Part shown: piece by piece, positions 40,480 to 49,253 of the stretch
How the letters are laid out: the number at the start of each line of letters is the position of its first letter
How positions within the stretch are numbered: the stretch's first letter is position 1
Assembly: GCF_004341105.1 (NCBI RefSeq)
Contig: NZ_SLZK01000006.1
Span: 248,001 to 312,000 of the forward strand
Direction of reading: 5' to 3'
From: Rhizobium sp. BK418
Lineage (GTDB): Bacteria > Pseudomonadota > Alphaproteobacteria > Rhizobiales > Rhizobiaceae
Length of the DNA: 64,000 bases
Notes under the pieces: model-generated
Databases searched by the model: none
Seen by the model: only the letters and a program-made list of their open reading frames with translations
Told to the model about the DNA's origin: nothing
Made by a program: the position numbers and the translations under genes

Positions 40480-41401
40480 AAAATACGATCCTCTTGCGCA
40501 ATTGCCACTGGGCGAAGGTCAGTAGCGCGACGATCAGGAAGAGCAGGATCGACAATGTCGAACCGTAGCCGAAGAAATGGAACTGGAAGGCCTGCTGGTA
40601 GAGATAGTAGACGAGCACCGTCGTCGAGAGGCCTGGCCCGCCCTGCGTCAACACTGCGATCTGCGCGAAGACCTGCAGCGATCCGACGATGGTGATGATC
40701 GACGTCAGGAGGATGGTCGGGCTGATCAGCGGCAGGGTGATGCGGCGGAACTGTTTGAAGCGCGGAGCACCATCGATGCGGGCCGCCTCGTAGAGTTCGT
40801 TCGGTACGCCCTGGAGGGCCGCGAGAAACAGGATCATGTTGAGGCCGACATTCTTGAACACCTGGACGATGATGACCGAGATCATCGCTGTGGTTTCACT
40901 GCGCAGCCAGTTCGGTCCCTCGACCCCGAAAAGCTGTAGCATGCCGTTGATGCCGCCATTCTTCTGTAACAGGAATCCCCAGACGATCGTCCAGGCCACA
41001 AGCGACACGACCACCGGCGAGAAGAACAGCGTCCGGAAGATGGTAATGCCTGCAAGCTTCTGGTTCAACAGGACCGCGAGCAACAAGGCTAGCGACAGGT
41101 TGAGTACCACGAGCCCGGCGGAGAAGATCGCGGTCGAGCCCAGCACCTGCACCAGGTTCGGGTCCTCGATGAGCATCTGGTAGTTCTGCGCGCCCGTATA
41201 GGTGAACGTATTGGCGAGCACGTTCCACTCGTGCAGCGAATACCAAAAGACGAGACCGAGCGGGACCAGCACGAAGATGATTATGCCGATCAGCTGCGGA
41301 GCGATGAACAGGAAGCCGGCAAGGCTGTCGCGCCGCGCAACCGTCCAGAACGGCGACGAGGACCGGCCCTCCGGTGTTGCGTTGTCTTGTGCGACAGCCA
41401 T
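40469..41401 (-). CDS. Carbohydrate ABC transporter permease (MalF type)
   Basis: A 310-residue permease. The first helix is at 32-55 (FIAPQLIGIIIFVLVPLGLV) and the EAA loop LYEAARIDGAPRFKQFRRI is near 215. The gene starts 11 bases after the binding-protein stop, with no intervening hairpin, unlike the other ABC operons in this window. Confidence 0.92.
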   Translation of the reverse strand: MAVAQDNATPEGRSSSPFWTVARRDSLAGFLFIAPQLIGIIIFVLVPLGLVFWYSLHEWNVLANTFTYTGAQNYQMLIEDPNLVQVLGSTAIFSAGLVVLNLSLALLLAVLLNQKLAGITIFRTLFFSPVVVSLVAWTIVWGFLLQKNGGINGMLQLFGVEGPNWLRSETTAMISVIIVQVFKNVGLNMILFLAALQGVPNELYEAARIDGAPRFKQFRRITLPLISPTILLTSIITIVGSLQVFAQIAVLTQGGPGLSTTVLVYYLYQQAFQFHFFGYGSTLSILLFLIVALLTFAQWQLRKRIVFYES

Positions 41402-41412
41402 CCTTTGTCTCC

Positions 41413-42684
41413 TCAGCGCTTGAGCAGCGGGCCGATCTGACCGCAGACCGTCTTGAGCGTGCCGGCAACATCGGCATCCGGGCGCCAGACGGCGTCAAGG
41501 CCGGAGCGTACGGTCTGCTGGATCTGGGCAAAGCCTGTATGGCCAGGGATCACCTTGCCGGTCGCAATGCCGGCAATGACGACCTTATCGATCTGCTCCT
41601 GGCTGAGCAGCGGATTGGTCTTCTTCAGCACTTCCGCGTTGAGCAGCGATTTGCGGGCAGAGGGGAAGAACTGGCTGAGCTTGGCCGAGTTTTCCGGGTT
41701 TGTCATATAGGCGACGAATTCCGCGGCTGTCTTGGCGTTCTTCCCCGATTGCATGACGCCGATACCGGCCTGGCCGATCAGCGCATAATCGCCAGCAGGT
41801 CCCTTGGGCAGCGGCACCAGATCCCAGGAGAAGGGCTTCTCCTTCGGCAGGAGCGATGCGCGGCTGATCTGGGTGATGGTCATGGCAGCATTGCCGGCGA
41901 AGAAATCGACATTTTCGCCAGGGCCGGGCATCGCCTTCTTGTCGAAGATCGCGTCATGGATGAAGTTGACCGCATCGACCATCGGCTTTTCGGTCATCGT
42001 GCAGGTCTTACCGTCGGCGCTCCAGGGTGCAGCACCAAAGCCGTTCCAGATCGATGCGAGGTTCTGCCACATCTGATAGTTGAAGTCGCGGACGATCAGG
42101 CCGCCCTTGCCAGTCTTGCCGACGGCGGAAGCTGTTGCAATCGCGTTGTCCCAGGTCCATTCGCCGGTAGCGATCATTTCGGCGGGCGTCTTGGCGCCAG
42201 CTGCCTTGATCACGTCATTGTTGACGAAAACGCCGAAGGGCGAGGTGGAGAAGGGGTAGGCATAGAGCGTGCCGTCCTTCTGCCAGCGCTCGGTCGCCGT
42301 CGTGCTCACTTCGTCGAGATTGTAACCCGGTGCTGCCTTAAGCGTGTCGGTGAGCGGATAGAGCGCGCCGGAATTGACGAAGTCATAGGCGGCCGTTTCG
42401 AAGATCCAGGCCATGTCAGGCGCATTGCCGCCGGCGATCTGGGTGGTGAGCGCCGTCGTATAGGTGTCGAACGGCAGCGACTCGAAGGTCACGGTGACGT
42501 TCGGATGATCTTTCTTGAAGTTGGCCGCGATCTCGTTGAAAAGCTTCAGATGCGGTTCTGCTGCGCTCCAGATGGTCATGCGCAGGTTGACGGCGTCTTC
42601 AGCACTGACGATACCGCTCCAGGCGAGCGGCACCGTCAGTGCAAGTGCCGCCATTGCCGATTTCAGTCTTCTGTTCCTGTTCAT
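41413..42684 (-). CDS. Sugar ABC transporter, periplasmic binding protein (family 1)
   Basis: A 423-residue MalE-class protein with a Sec signal peptide (MNRNRRLKSAMAALALTVPL, cleavage near residue 28). The mature domain opens with LRMTIWSAAEPHLKLFNEIA, then VTVTFESLPFDTYTT and ILNAEVL-type C-terminal helices. GGAGGAACGGGA precedes the start. It supplies the LacI-controlled transporter. The identity of the bound sugar cannot be read from the sequence. Confidence 0.92.
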   Translation of the reverse strand: MNRNRRLKSAMAALALTVPLAWSGIVSAEDAVNLRMTIWSAAEPHLKLFNEIAANFKKDHPNVTVTFESLPFDTYTTALTTQIAGGNAPDMAWIFETAAYDFVNSGALYPLTDTLKAAPGYNLDEVSTTATERWQKDGTLYAYPFSTSPFGVFVNNDVIKAAGAKTPAEMIATGEWTWDNAIATASAVGKTGKGGLIVRDFNYQMWQNLASIWNGFGAAPWSADGKTCTMTEKPMVDAVNFIHDAIFDKKAMPGPGENVDFFAGNAAMTITQISRASLLPKEKPFSWDLVPLPKGPAGDYALIGQAGIGVMQSGKNAKTAAEFVAYMTNPENSAKLSQFFPSARKSLLNAEVLKKTNPLLSQEQIDKVVIAGIATGKVIPGHTGFAQIQQTVRSGLDAVWRPDADVAGTLKTVCGQIGPLLKR

Positions 42685-42724
42685 TCCCGTTCCTCCTCCA
42701 AAGTTTGGTTATGCTGATGACGCC

Positions 42725-44350
42725 TCAGTAGGCGGAGATGACCGGCCAGCGGATCTCGATGCCTTCCCGGACGAGTTCCTTCTGAAAATCGTGGAGATGC
42801 GCGTTGTTTTCCTGGACCTGATGAGGCTTGAGCCCCTTGTCGAGGCAGTGGGCGGCCAGCATGCCGGCCGCTTCGCCGATGTTCCATTCGACCGGGTGCA
42901 GGCGGTAGCAGCCATTGGTGATGTGGGTGGTGCCGATATTCTTGCCGGCCGCAATCAGGTTCGTCATGCGCTGCGGCAGCAGGGCGCCAAGCGGGATCTC
43001 GAAGGGGCAGGATGGCACATCGATATAGTTGTCGCCGCCAGTCGAGGGGTGCAGGTCGATGCGGTACATGCCGATGCCGATGCTGTCGCGATAGCTGACC
43101 GCGCCCTTGTCGCCGCGCACCGCATAGGAGAGATCCTGTTCGGTGATACGGGTGACCGGCTTGATGCGGCGGCTTTCACGGATATAGGGCGCCATGGCGA
43201 GGCCGTGCTCTGTGCCGGTGATATCGCCGCGAAGCCGCAAGCCCTTGTAACCCTGCCCACCATCGATGCGTGGCGCTTCGGTCTGCAGCCAATAGAAGAC
43301 GGAATAGGAAAGATCGGCCGCCGATTTCAGATGCCGCGCCTTGTCTTCCTCGGACACGTCGATGATGGTTCCGTCCATGTAATCGATCATCGGCCAGTTC
43401 ACGAAGCAGATGTCGGACTGGTAGAAGCCAGGCTGAAAATTGCCCCGCGCCGCGATGCGGCGGAAGAGCCAGAGATTTTCATCACCGCCGCCCTTGCGTT
43501 GGTCGGCATCGACAAGCAGCGGGTTGTCATCGACATTAGGCGTGAAGCTGCGCGTGGTGAATTCCAGCGTGCGAGGGTGCGGCGCAGTGAAACCGAGCAG
43601 CGGACCACCCCAGAAATGTGGCTGATACTTGCGCCAGTAGTCATAATTGTCAGGCTTGTCGATCGTCTGGTCGCCGTCAACGCAATCGACGGCAAAGCAG
43701 ACCGAGACCGCCTGGACATTGTCCGGCTGGGCTTCGGAAGGGGCGCTCGGTTCGCCGGTGTCGGACTGCGCCTCGAAGCCTTTGACATAGTCGGTGCCGG
43801 TCATCGGCAGCAGGTCGCCGAGTTCGGTGGCGTCAAGAATGTAGGAGGCCGAAATGACGATCTCGCGGTCGCTATCGCGATGACGCACAGTGATGGAGCG
43901 CACGCTGTCACCTTCGACGTCTGCCGAGACTGGACGGTAGGGCTGCAGCACCATTAGTCTGCCGGCGCCGCGATAGGGCATCAGCATCGCCTCCATCACC
44001 GCCAAGGTGACGCGCGGCTCGGCGCAGATGCGGCTCACCCAGCCGCCGCCAGGATTGAGATCGCTCCAGGCGCGGGCGCCCTCAGTCAGCGGATAATTGT
44101 CGCGATAATATTGCCGCACGCCATTGCGCAGGCGGCGATAGGAGCGCGTGATACCGAATTGCTCGACCCAGGTATGCTCGTCAGAAGGCACGGCCTGGCT
44201 CGTCGATTGACCGCCGATCCAGTCGAATTCCTCGGTCATGATGACGCTCTTGCCGGCTCTGCAGGCGCCGAGCGCAGCCGCAACGCCGCCGAGGCCGCCG
44301 CCCACCACCAGAATATCTGCACGCATCTCTTTTGCTGCCATGTCTGTCAC
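42725..44350 (-). CDS. FAD-dependent oxidoreductase, cytoplasmic, in the sugar ABC operon
   Basis: A 541-residue FAD_oxidored-type flavoprotein. The dinucleotide motif ADILVVGGGLGGVAAALGA is at residues 11-29, GGQSTSQAVPSDEH near 47, ILDATELGDLLP near 165 and GAGKNIGTTH-like AAGKNIGTTHITNGCYR near 480. No signal peptide. It starts four bases after the LacI-family gene and precedes the binding-protein gene, so it is the first enzyme of the operon. Proteins of this family oxidise unknown small molecules; here an imported sugar or polyol derivative is a reasonable guess. Confidence 0.85.
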   Translation of the reverse strand: MTDMAAKEMRADILVVGGGLGGVAAALGACRAGKSVIMTEEFDWIGGQSTSQAVPSDEHTWVEQFGITRSYRRLRNGVRQYYRDNYPLTEGARAWSDLNPGGGWVSRICAEPRVTLAVMEAMLMPYRGAGRLMVLQPYRPVSADVEGDSVRSITVRHRDSDREIVISASYILDATELGDLLPMTGTDYVKGFEAQSDTGEPSAPSEAQPDNVQAVSVCFAVDCVDGDQTIDKPDNYDYWRKYQPHFWGGPLLGFTAPHPRTLEFTTRSFTPNVDDNPLLVDADQRKGGGDENLWLFRRIAARGNFQPGFYQSDICFVNWPMIDYMDGTIIDVSEEDKARHLKSAADLSYSVFYWLQTEAPRIDGGQGYKGLRLRGDITGTEHGLAMAPYIRESRRIKPVTRITEQDLSYAVRGDKGAVSYRDSIGIGMYRIDLHPSTGGDNYIDVPSCPFEIPLGALLPQRMTNLIAAGKNIGTTHITNGCYRLHPVEWNIGEAAGMLAAHCLDKGLKPHQVQENNAHLHDFQKELVREGIEIRWPVISAY

Positions 44351-44354
44351 GTTT

Positions 44355-45401
44355 TCAGGTCCGTTTCTTTGCTGGTCCGAGGGTTTGGCCCTCGACGGGT
44401 TCGCAGGTCAGAAGAATTTGTTCGACGGGCGCGGCACCCTCGATGCGGCGCACCAGCATCGCGGTCGCTTGCCGCCCCATTTCCTCACGCGGAATGTTGA
44501 ACGAGGTGAACTGCACGTGGCTGCGCTCTGCCCGGACATGGCTGCCGAGCACCACGGCCGAGAAATCGCCAGGAATGGACAGGCCGCGTTCGCGTGCGGC
44601 CGCCTCGACACGCACCGCATCGGCCAATTCGACGAAGAACACTGCCGTCGCGCTGCTTGCGACAATCGCATCGAGTGTCTCGACGGCGCTCCGGCCGACC
44701 TCGTCCACGTGCAAAACCAGTTCCACTCTTCCCGTTATCGCGTGCGAAAAACCGCGCCAGCGATCGACGATGGACTCGGCTGATCCGCTTGGACCGATGA
44801 AGGCAAGCCGCTCATGTCCGAGTGCGAACGCCTTTTCGACCAAGGTCCGCGTGGCGCTAGCGTAATCGCCGCCGACGTAAGGAACAGGCCCGCCAGCGTC
44901 CTCACGTCGGCCGATCGCCACGAATGGGTAATCGCCCGTTACAAGCCGCTTGAGTTCGGCCCGATCGAATTCACGACCGAGGACGAGGCAGCCATCGGCG
45001 ATGCGCAGCCGGTTGCCGTCGGCAAAGATCTTGCGCTCACGGCCGACACCGGCGCCGGTCAGGAGGAGCAGGTCGTAATTCTGCACTTGTGCCTCTTCCT
45101 CGATACCAAGCAGGAAAGGCGCAAAGAAGTCCGCCTGCTCGCTCGGAAAGGCCGGCTCGTAGGTGAAAACACCGAGAATGCGATTGAGACCCTTGGCCAT
45201 CCGACGAGCGATTGGATCGGCGACATATCCCGTCTTGCGAATGACCTCCTGGACGCGCTCGCGCGTCTCCTCGGGAATGCGCGCCAAGGCCGTCGGTGCA
45301 CCGTTTAGCACAAGCGAAACTGTTGCCTGGCTGACGCCGGCTAGTTTCGCAATATCATGCTGCGTCAAGCGCTTAGTGCCTGCCACGGATACTTCCCCCA
45401 T
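44355..45401 (-). CDS. LacI-family transcriptional regulator
   Basis: A 348-residue LacI regulator. The helix-turn-helix is at 12-35 (QHDIAKLAGVSQATVSLVL), the hinge helix near 62-70 (ARRMAKGLNRILG), and a periplasmic-binding-protein-like effector domain at 75-335. It is the first gene of the minus-strand run to 37865. Two tandem CTAATGCGTAT-type operators stand 13-45 bases upstream, so it probably represses its own operon until its sugar ligand binds. Confidence 0.93.
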   Translation of the reverse strand: MGEVSVAGTKRLTQHDIAKLAGVSQATVSLVLNGAPTALARIPEETRERVQEVIRKTGYVADPIARRMAKGLNRILGVFTYEPAFPSEQADFFAPFLLGIEEEAQVQNYDLLLLTGAGVGRERKIFADGNRLRIADGCLVLGREFDRAELKRLVTGDYPFVAIGRREDAGGPVPYVGGDYASATRTLVEKAFALGHERLAFIGPSGSAESIVDRWRGFSHAITGRVELVLHVDEVGRSAVETLDAIVASSATAVFFVELADAVRVEAAARERGLSIPGDFSAVVLGSHVRAERSHVQFTSFNIPREEMGRQATAMLVRRIEGAAPVEQILLTCEPVEGQTLGPAKKRT

Positions 45402-45413
45402 CTTCCTTTGATT

Positions 45414-45446
45414 GCTAATGCGTATTAGCAGCTAATGCGTATAAAC
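45414..45446. promoter_or_regulatory. Tandem LacI-type operators
   Basis: GCTAATGCGTATTAGC (45414-45429) is a near-perfect palindrome about a central CG, the usual LacI-family geometry. A second copy, GCTAATGCGTATAAAC (45431-45446), keeps the left half. Both lie immediately upstream of the LacI-family start at 45401. Confidence 0.7.
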
Positions 45447-45715
45447 AGTATCTACGGTGTGACTGTCAAGGGCGAAATGTGAGACGATTGATGACGTCAC
45501 CAGAACGTCTGAAAGCACAGAGGATTTCGCATCTGACCTCGCATTCCAGTGTTGGAGGCATCGCCGCTTGCCGATGGCAAGCGCGTCGTGGCCGTATCTG
45601 ACAACTCACAGTCGGCGCCCGCAGGGCCTACCAAGATGACCAGCGCATCTGAAGGACGAATGACAGCTTACGCCTGCACTTGAAGCCGAGCTGCAAACAC
45701 TCGTAGAAGAGGCGG
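45447..45715. other. Intergenic stretch
   Basis: About 270 bases between the LacI operators and a small plus-strand gene. It probably includes the outer part of the LacI-operon promoter. I see no other gene, hairpin or repeat that I can support. Confidence 0.4.
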
Positions 45716-46009
45716 ATGTCCTATTTCAAGATCACGCCGCACCCAGTACTCGTAGAAGCTGAAGATGCCGAAACCGCTGCATTGAAAGCTCGTCAGCTTA
45801 TCCTTCACGCTCGAGTCCATAGATACGAGGTCGTTGGACCGGATGGCGCAGCGATCTGGGTGGAGCTTTCGGCGGAAGGTGTTGATGTTGCGTCGCTGAG
45901 TGATCGAGCTGCCGATTTGCTGTCTTTGCCCAAGGAGACGGTCCTCGAAGAACCGCAAGTCGTCGTCAAGCGGAGCCTGTTTCGGCGCCTTTTTAATCGG
46001 TTCTCTTAA
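45716..46009 (+). CDS. Small hypothetical protein
   Basis: 97 residues with balanced composition (MSYFKITPHPVLVEAEDAE, IWVELSAEGVDVASLSD) and a basic end (RSLFRRLFNRFS). AGGCGG lies directly before the ATG. There is no signal peptide, motif or known family. It stands alone between the LacI and RraA regions, and the 171 bases after it are featureless. A real gene is plausible but not proven. Confidence 0.5.
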   Translation: MSYFKITPHPVLVEAEDAETAALKARQLILHARVHRYEVVGPDGAAIWVELSAEGVDVASLSDRAADLLSLPKETVLEEPQVVVKRSLFRRLFNRFS

Positions 46010-46180
46010 AAATTCCTGGTTTTCGGTCGCGACATCCGTCGACTCCTGGGCAAGATAGCCAACTCTGGATATTCCAACCTGCAAGGCGCGGTATCCTTAC
46101 GAACGCGGCGGCGGTCATGCCTCGGAACCCCCATGAACGCCGGCCATATCCGGAAAATTCACCCGCCTTGGGCGATCTGG

Positions 46181-46927
46181 CTAAGTTGTTCCCAAGCGGT
46201 TTGCTTTACGCCACTCTTCGTATTCTCCACGGGCATCGTTATGCAGCGGATAGTAGCGCTGCAACGATCCACCCTCCATAAGCTTCGCTCGCGAGAACTC
46301 CTCCCACTCGTGATGCTTTTGCGATTCCTCGATTACCTTCGAGGCCATTGCGACTGGAACGACGACCACCCCATCATCGTCGGCGACGATAATGTCTCCA
46401 GGGATCACGGTGACACCGCCGCAGGCAATGGGGACGTTGACGGCGTTGGGATAGATGCCGGTCTGCACATGATAGTTGGGCGTCCAGCCGCGCAGCCACA
46501 GAGGGAGATCCAGCTTCTCGACATTGGGCCGATCGCGCATGCACCCATCGATCACGATGCCTGCGCCGCCTCTGCCCTTGAAATAGGTCGACATCATATC
46601 GCCGAAGACGCCCGAGCTCATGTCGCCGCGCGCGTCGACAACGACAACGTCGCCCTCCTGCGCGTGATAAAGCACATGGCGATGCAACTGCGTCTCCGGA
46701 TTGGCATATTCCCCCTCGGTGAAGAGGTCCGGTCGCTGCGGCATGAATTGTAGTGTCAGGGCCGGCCCGACGATCGACTTTCCACGATTCTGCGGCACGG
46801 GACCGACCATGTGCGGATTGCGGAAGCCCATGTGGCCAAGCGTGCCGGAGACCGTCGCGGCGCCGATTTCCTTCAAAGCGTCGATCAGTTCTTTGGGCGG
46901 TCGTGTAATGTCGGGCGTATGCGTCAT
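46181..46927 (-). CDS. RraA-family protein, probable HMG/CHA-type aldolase
   Basis: A 248-residue RraA/class-II-aldolase fold. The metal and substrate residues of the aldolase branch are present: GIVIDGCMRDRPN near 125 holds the Arg-Asp pair, and GVTVIPGDIIVADDDGVVVVP near 185 (shown in part) is the signature strand. E. coli RraA, the RNase E inhibitor, lacks enzyme activity; the Arg-Asp pair and the catabolic setting favour a pyruvate-releasing aldolase acting on a 4-hydroxy-2-oxo acid. It lies 21 bases after the enolase-superfamily gene 46949-48112 on the same strand. Confidence 0.8.
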   Translation of the reverse strand: MTHTPDITRPPKELIDALKEIGAATVSGTLGHMGFRNPHMVGPVPQNRGKSIVGPALTLQFMPQRPDLFTEGEYANPETQLHRHVLYHAQEGDVVVVDARGDMSSGVFGDMMSTYFKGRGGAGIVIDGCMRDRPNVEKLDLPLWLRGWTPNYHVQTGIYPNAVNVPIACGGVTVIPGDIIVADDDGVVVVPVAMASKVIEESQKHHEWEEFSRAKLMEGGSLQRYYPLHNDARGEYEEWRKANRLGTT

Positions 46928-46948
46928 TTTAGGCTCCGGTGGATGTAA

Positions 46949-48112
46949 CTACCAGTTTGTGACAGAACCGTCGCGGCGTTTCAGGTGAGGCGCTTCCCAG
47001 AAACGAAAGCTCTCCGCCTTGACCGCCTCTTCGTTGACCTCGACGCCAAGCCCCGGCAGGTCACTGACCGGATAGTCGGGACCGTCGAGGCGTGGCTGCA
47101 CGGGGAAGAAGTCGGAATTATCGAAGCCGAGCTTTGCTTCGGGCGCCCTGGTCTCGAGCCAGGCGAAATTCGCTACCGCGGCGGCGAAATGGATTGTCGC
47201 GGCCGTGCAGACCGGGCCGAGGGGATTGTGCGGCATCAGGTCCACATAGTGCGCCTCGCTCCAGCCAGCGACTTTCATCGCTTCGGTGAGCCCGCCAACA
47301 TTGCAAATATCGAGCCGGTTGAATTGATGGATGCCACGCTCGATGTAGGGCAGAAATTGCCACTTGCTGGCAAATTCCTCGCCGATGGCGAACGGGATGT
47401 CGGTCATCGTGCGCAGGGATTCGTAGGCCTGGGGCGTCTCGTCTCGTATCGGCTCCTCGAGGAAATCAAGCACGCCACGGCTGAGTTTGTTACAGAAACT
47501 CGCCGCCTCTGCCACCGACAGGCGATGATGATAGTCGATGCCGAGAACGACGTCGTCGCCCAGCGCCTCCCGCGCCTTGTTCAGCATGGTTGCGGTCGCG
47601 CCGATCGACTCTCGCGGCTCAAACACGTCCTTGCTGTTCTGACCGATAGGGAAGAAGCGGATCGCCTGCCATCCTTGTGCGCGCAGTTCGCGAGCTCGTT
47701 CGATGGCGACATCGCCCTCGGCCTCGTCACCCGTCGAGGCGAAGGTGGGAATGCGGTCGCGCTGCTTGCCGCCCAACAGGTCGTAGGCCGGCACTCCTAG
47801 CGCCTTGCCCTTGATGTCGTGAAGGGCAATGTCGATGGCGGAAATCGCCGCCTGCAGAACACGCCCGCCTTCGAAATATTGGCTGCGATAAATCTCTTGC
47901 CAGATCCGGCCAATCTGCATCGGGTCACGGCCGATGAGAAACTCGCGATAGTGCTCGATCGCGCCGGCCACGGCCTTCTCGCGGCCGCTCAAGCCGCTCT
48001 CGCCCCAGCCGAAAATGCCGCTGTCTGTCTCCACCTTGACCAGCATCTGGTTGCGCGTCCCCACCCATACTGGATAGGGCTTGATCGCGGTGATCTTAAG
48101 CTTCGACGTCAT
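46949..48112 (-). CDS. Enolase-superfamily acid-sugar dehydratase, galactonate-dehydratase-like
   Basis: A 387-residue mandelate-racemase-group enzyme. The N-terminal capping domain is at 1-125 and the barrel at 130-370. Metal and catalytic residues: GIDYHHRLSV near 192 (Asp and His), FLEEPIRDE near 218 (Glu), IGEEFASKW near 243 (Glu) and LMPHNPLGP near 293 (His). The DxH pair plus barrel histidine is the galactonate-dehydratase arrangement, which turns an aldonate into a 2-keto-3-deoxy acid. Its operon neighbours are the RraA-like protein and the ABC transporter 48146-52652. Confidence 0.87.
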   Translation of the reverse strand: MTSKLKITAIKPYPVWVGTRNQMLVKVETDSGIFGWGESGLSGREKAVAGAIEHYREFLIGRDPMQIGRIWQEIYRSQYFEGGRVLQAAISAIDIALHDIKGKALGVPAYDLLGGKQRDRIPTFASTGDEAEGDVAIERARELRAQGWQAIRFFPIGQNSKDVFEPRESIGATATMLNKAREALGDDVVLGIDYHHRLSVAEAASFCNKLSRGVLDFLEEPIRDETPQAYESLRTMTDIPFAIGEEFASKWQFLPYIERGIHQFNRLDICNVGGLTEAMKVAGWSEAHYVDLMPHNPLGPVCTAATIHFAAAVANFAWLETRAPEAKLGFDNSDFFPVQPRLDGPDYPVSDLPGLGVEVNEEAVKAESFRFWEAPHLKRRDGSVTNW

Positions 48113-48145
48113 CCACGCCCTCGTTTTGCACGCATCCGCTGGATC

Positions 48146-49243
48146 TCAGCTGGCCTTGAGGGCCATTTCAGTTTCGCCGTCGAACAGATGCATCCGCTCC
48201 TGATCGAATTCGAGCCAAATCTGTTCGTCCGGCGCGACGGCAATGGTCGGCGGCACGCTGACATTGACGATGGCGCCGGATAGGAACGCCTGTACGAAGG
48301 TGACGTCTCCGGTCGGCTCCACCGTATAGGCCTTGGCTGGAACGCTTCCAGGCACCGCGCTCTTGTGCAGCTTGATCGTCGAGTGACGCGCGCCGAGCAC
48401 GACTTTCCTGGTTGTTGCCCTCGCGACCTTCCGAGCGTTGTGTGGCGAGAGCTCGAGGCGCCAGCCCTCTGCGCTGGTCAGCACATTGCTGCCGTCTGCC
48501 GTTGATGCCTCCAGCGGAACAAGGCTCATCGCCGGGCTGCCGACGAAGCTGGCGACGAACATATTCACGGGGTGGGCAAAGACCTGCGCCGGTGAATCGT
48601 ATTGCTGCAGGTAGCCGCCATTCATCACCGCCATCCTGTCGGCCATGGTTACGGCTTCGAGCTGGTCGTGCGTCACGTAGATGATCGTTGCCTTGAGGTC
48701 CTGGTGGAAACGCTTGATCTCCGACCGCATCTGCACGCGCAGCTTTGCGTCGAGGTTGGAGAGCGGTTCATCCATCAGGAAGACTGCAGGATCGCGAACG
48801 AGGGCACGGCCGAGAGCCACGCGCTGCTGTTGACCGCCCGAAAGTTCGCGTGGCTTGCGCTCGAGCAGCTGCGTCATGTCGAGCACGCGCGCTGCTTCCT
48901 TGACCTTCTTGTCGATCTCGTCCCTAGGCAGTTTGCGCATCTGCAGCGGGAACGCCAGATTTTTGTAGACCGATTTCTGCGGATAGAGCGCATAGTTCTG
49001 GAACACCATTGCGATGTCCCGGTCCTTGGGGTCGAGATCGTTGACCACCCGGTCTCCGATGACGATGTCGCCAGATGTGGTGGGGATGAGCCCCGCCACA
49101 AGATTGAGTGTGGTTGTCTTGCCGCAGCCTGAAGGGCCGACGAGCGCTACAAATTCGCCGTCGTTGACCGTCAGCGAAACGTCGTTGACAGCTTTGAAGC
49201 TGCCATAGGTCTTGACCAGATTTTTGAGGACCACGTGGGCCAC
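48146..49243 (-). CDS. Carbohydrate ABC transporter ATP-binding protein (UgpC type)
   Basis: A 365-residue CUT1 ATPase. Walker A GPSGCGKTT is near 36-44, the signature LSGGQQQR near 134, and Walker B FLMDEPLSNLDA follows. The C-terminal TOBE-like domain (about 240-360) is longer than usual. It starts 10 bases after the permease gene and serves permeases 49254-51100. The acid-sugar dehydratases around it suggest a sugar acid as substrate. Confidence 0.92.
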   Translation of the reverse strand: MAHVVLKNLVKTYGSFKAVNDVSLTVNDGEFVALVGPSGCGKTTTLNLVAGLIPTTSGDIVIGDRVVNDLDPKDRDIAMVFQNYALYPQKSVYKNLAFPLQMRKLPRDEIDKKVKEAARVLDMTQLLERKPRELSGGQQQRVALGRALVRDPAVFLMDEPLSNLDAKLRVQMRSEIKRFHQDLKATIIYVTHDQLEAVTMADRMAVMNGGYLQQYDSPAQVFAHPVNMFVASFVGSPAMSLVPLEASTADGSNVLTSAEGWRLELSPHNARKVARATTRKVVLGARHSTIKLHKSAVPGSVPAKAYTVEPTGDVTFVQAFLSGAIVNVSVPPTIAVAPDEQIWLEFDQERMHLFDGETEMALKAS

Positions 49244-49253
49244 GGCAACTCCC

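Noticed and set aside
41374..43957. Two long plus-strand open frames (447 and 480 codons)
   Set aside because: They run antisense to the binding-protein and flavoprotein genes and have arginine/histidine-rich shadow composition.
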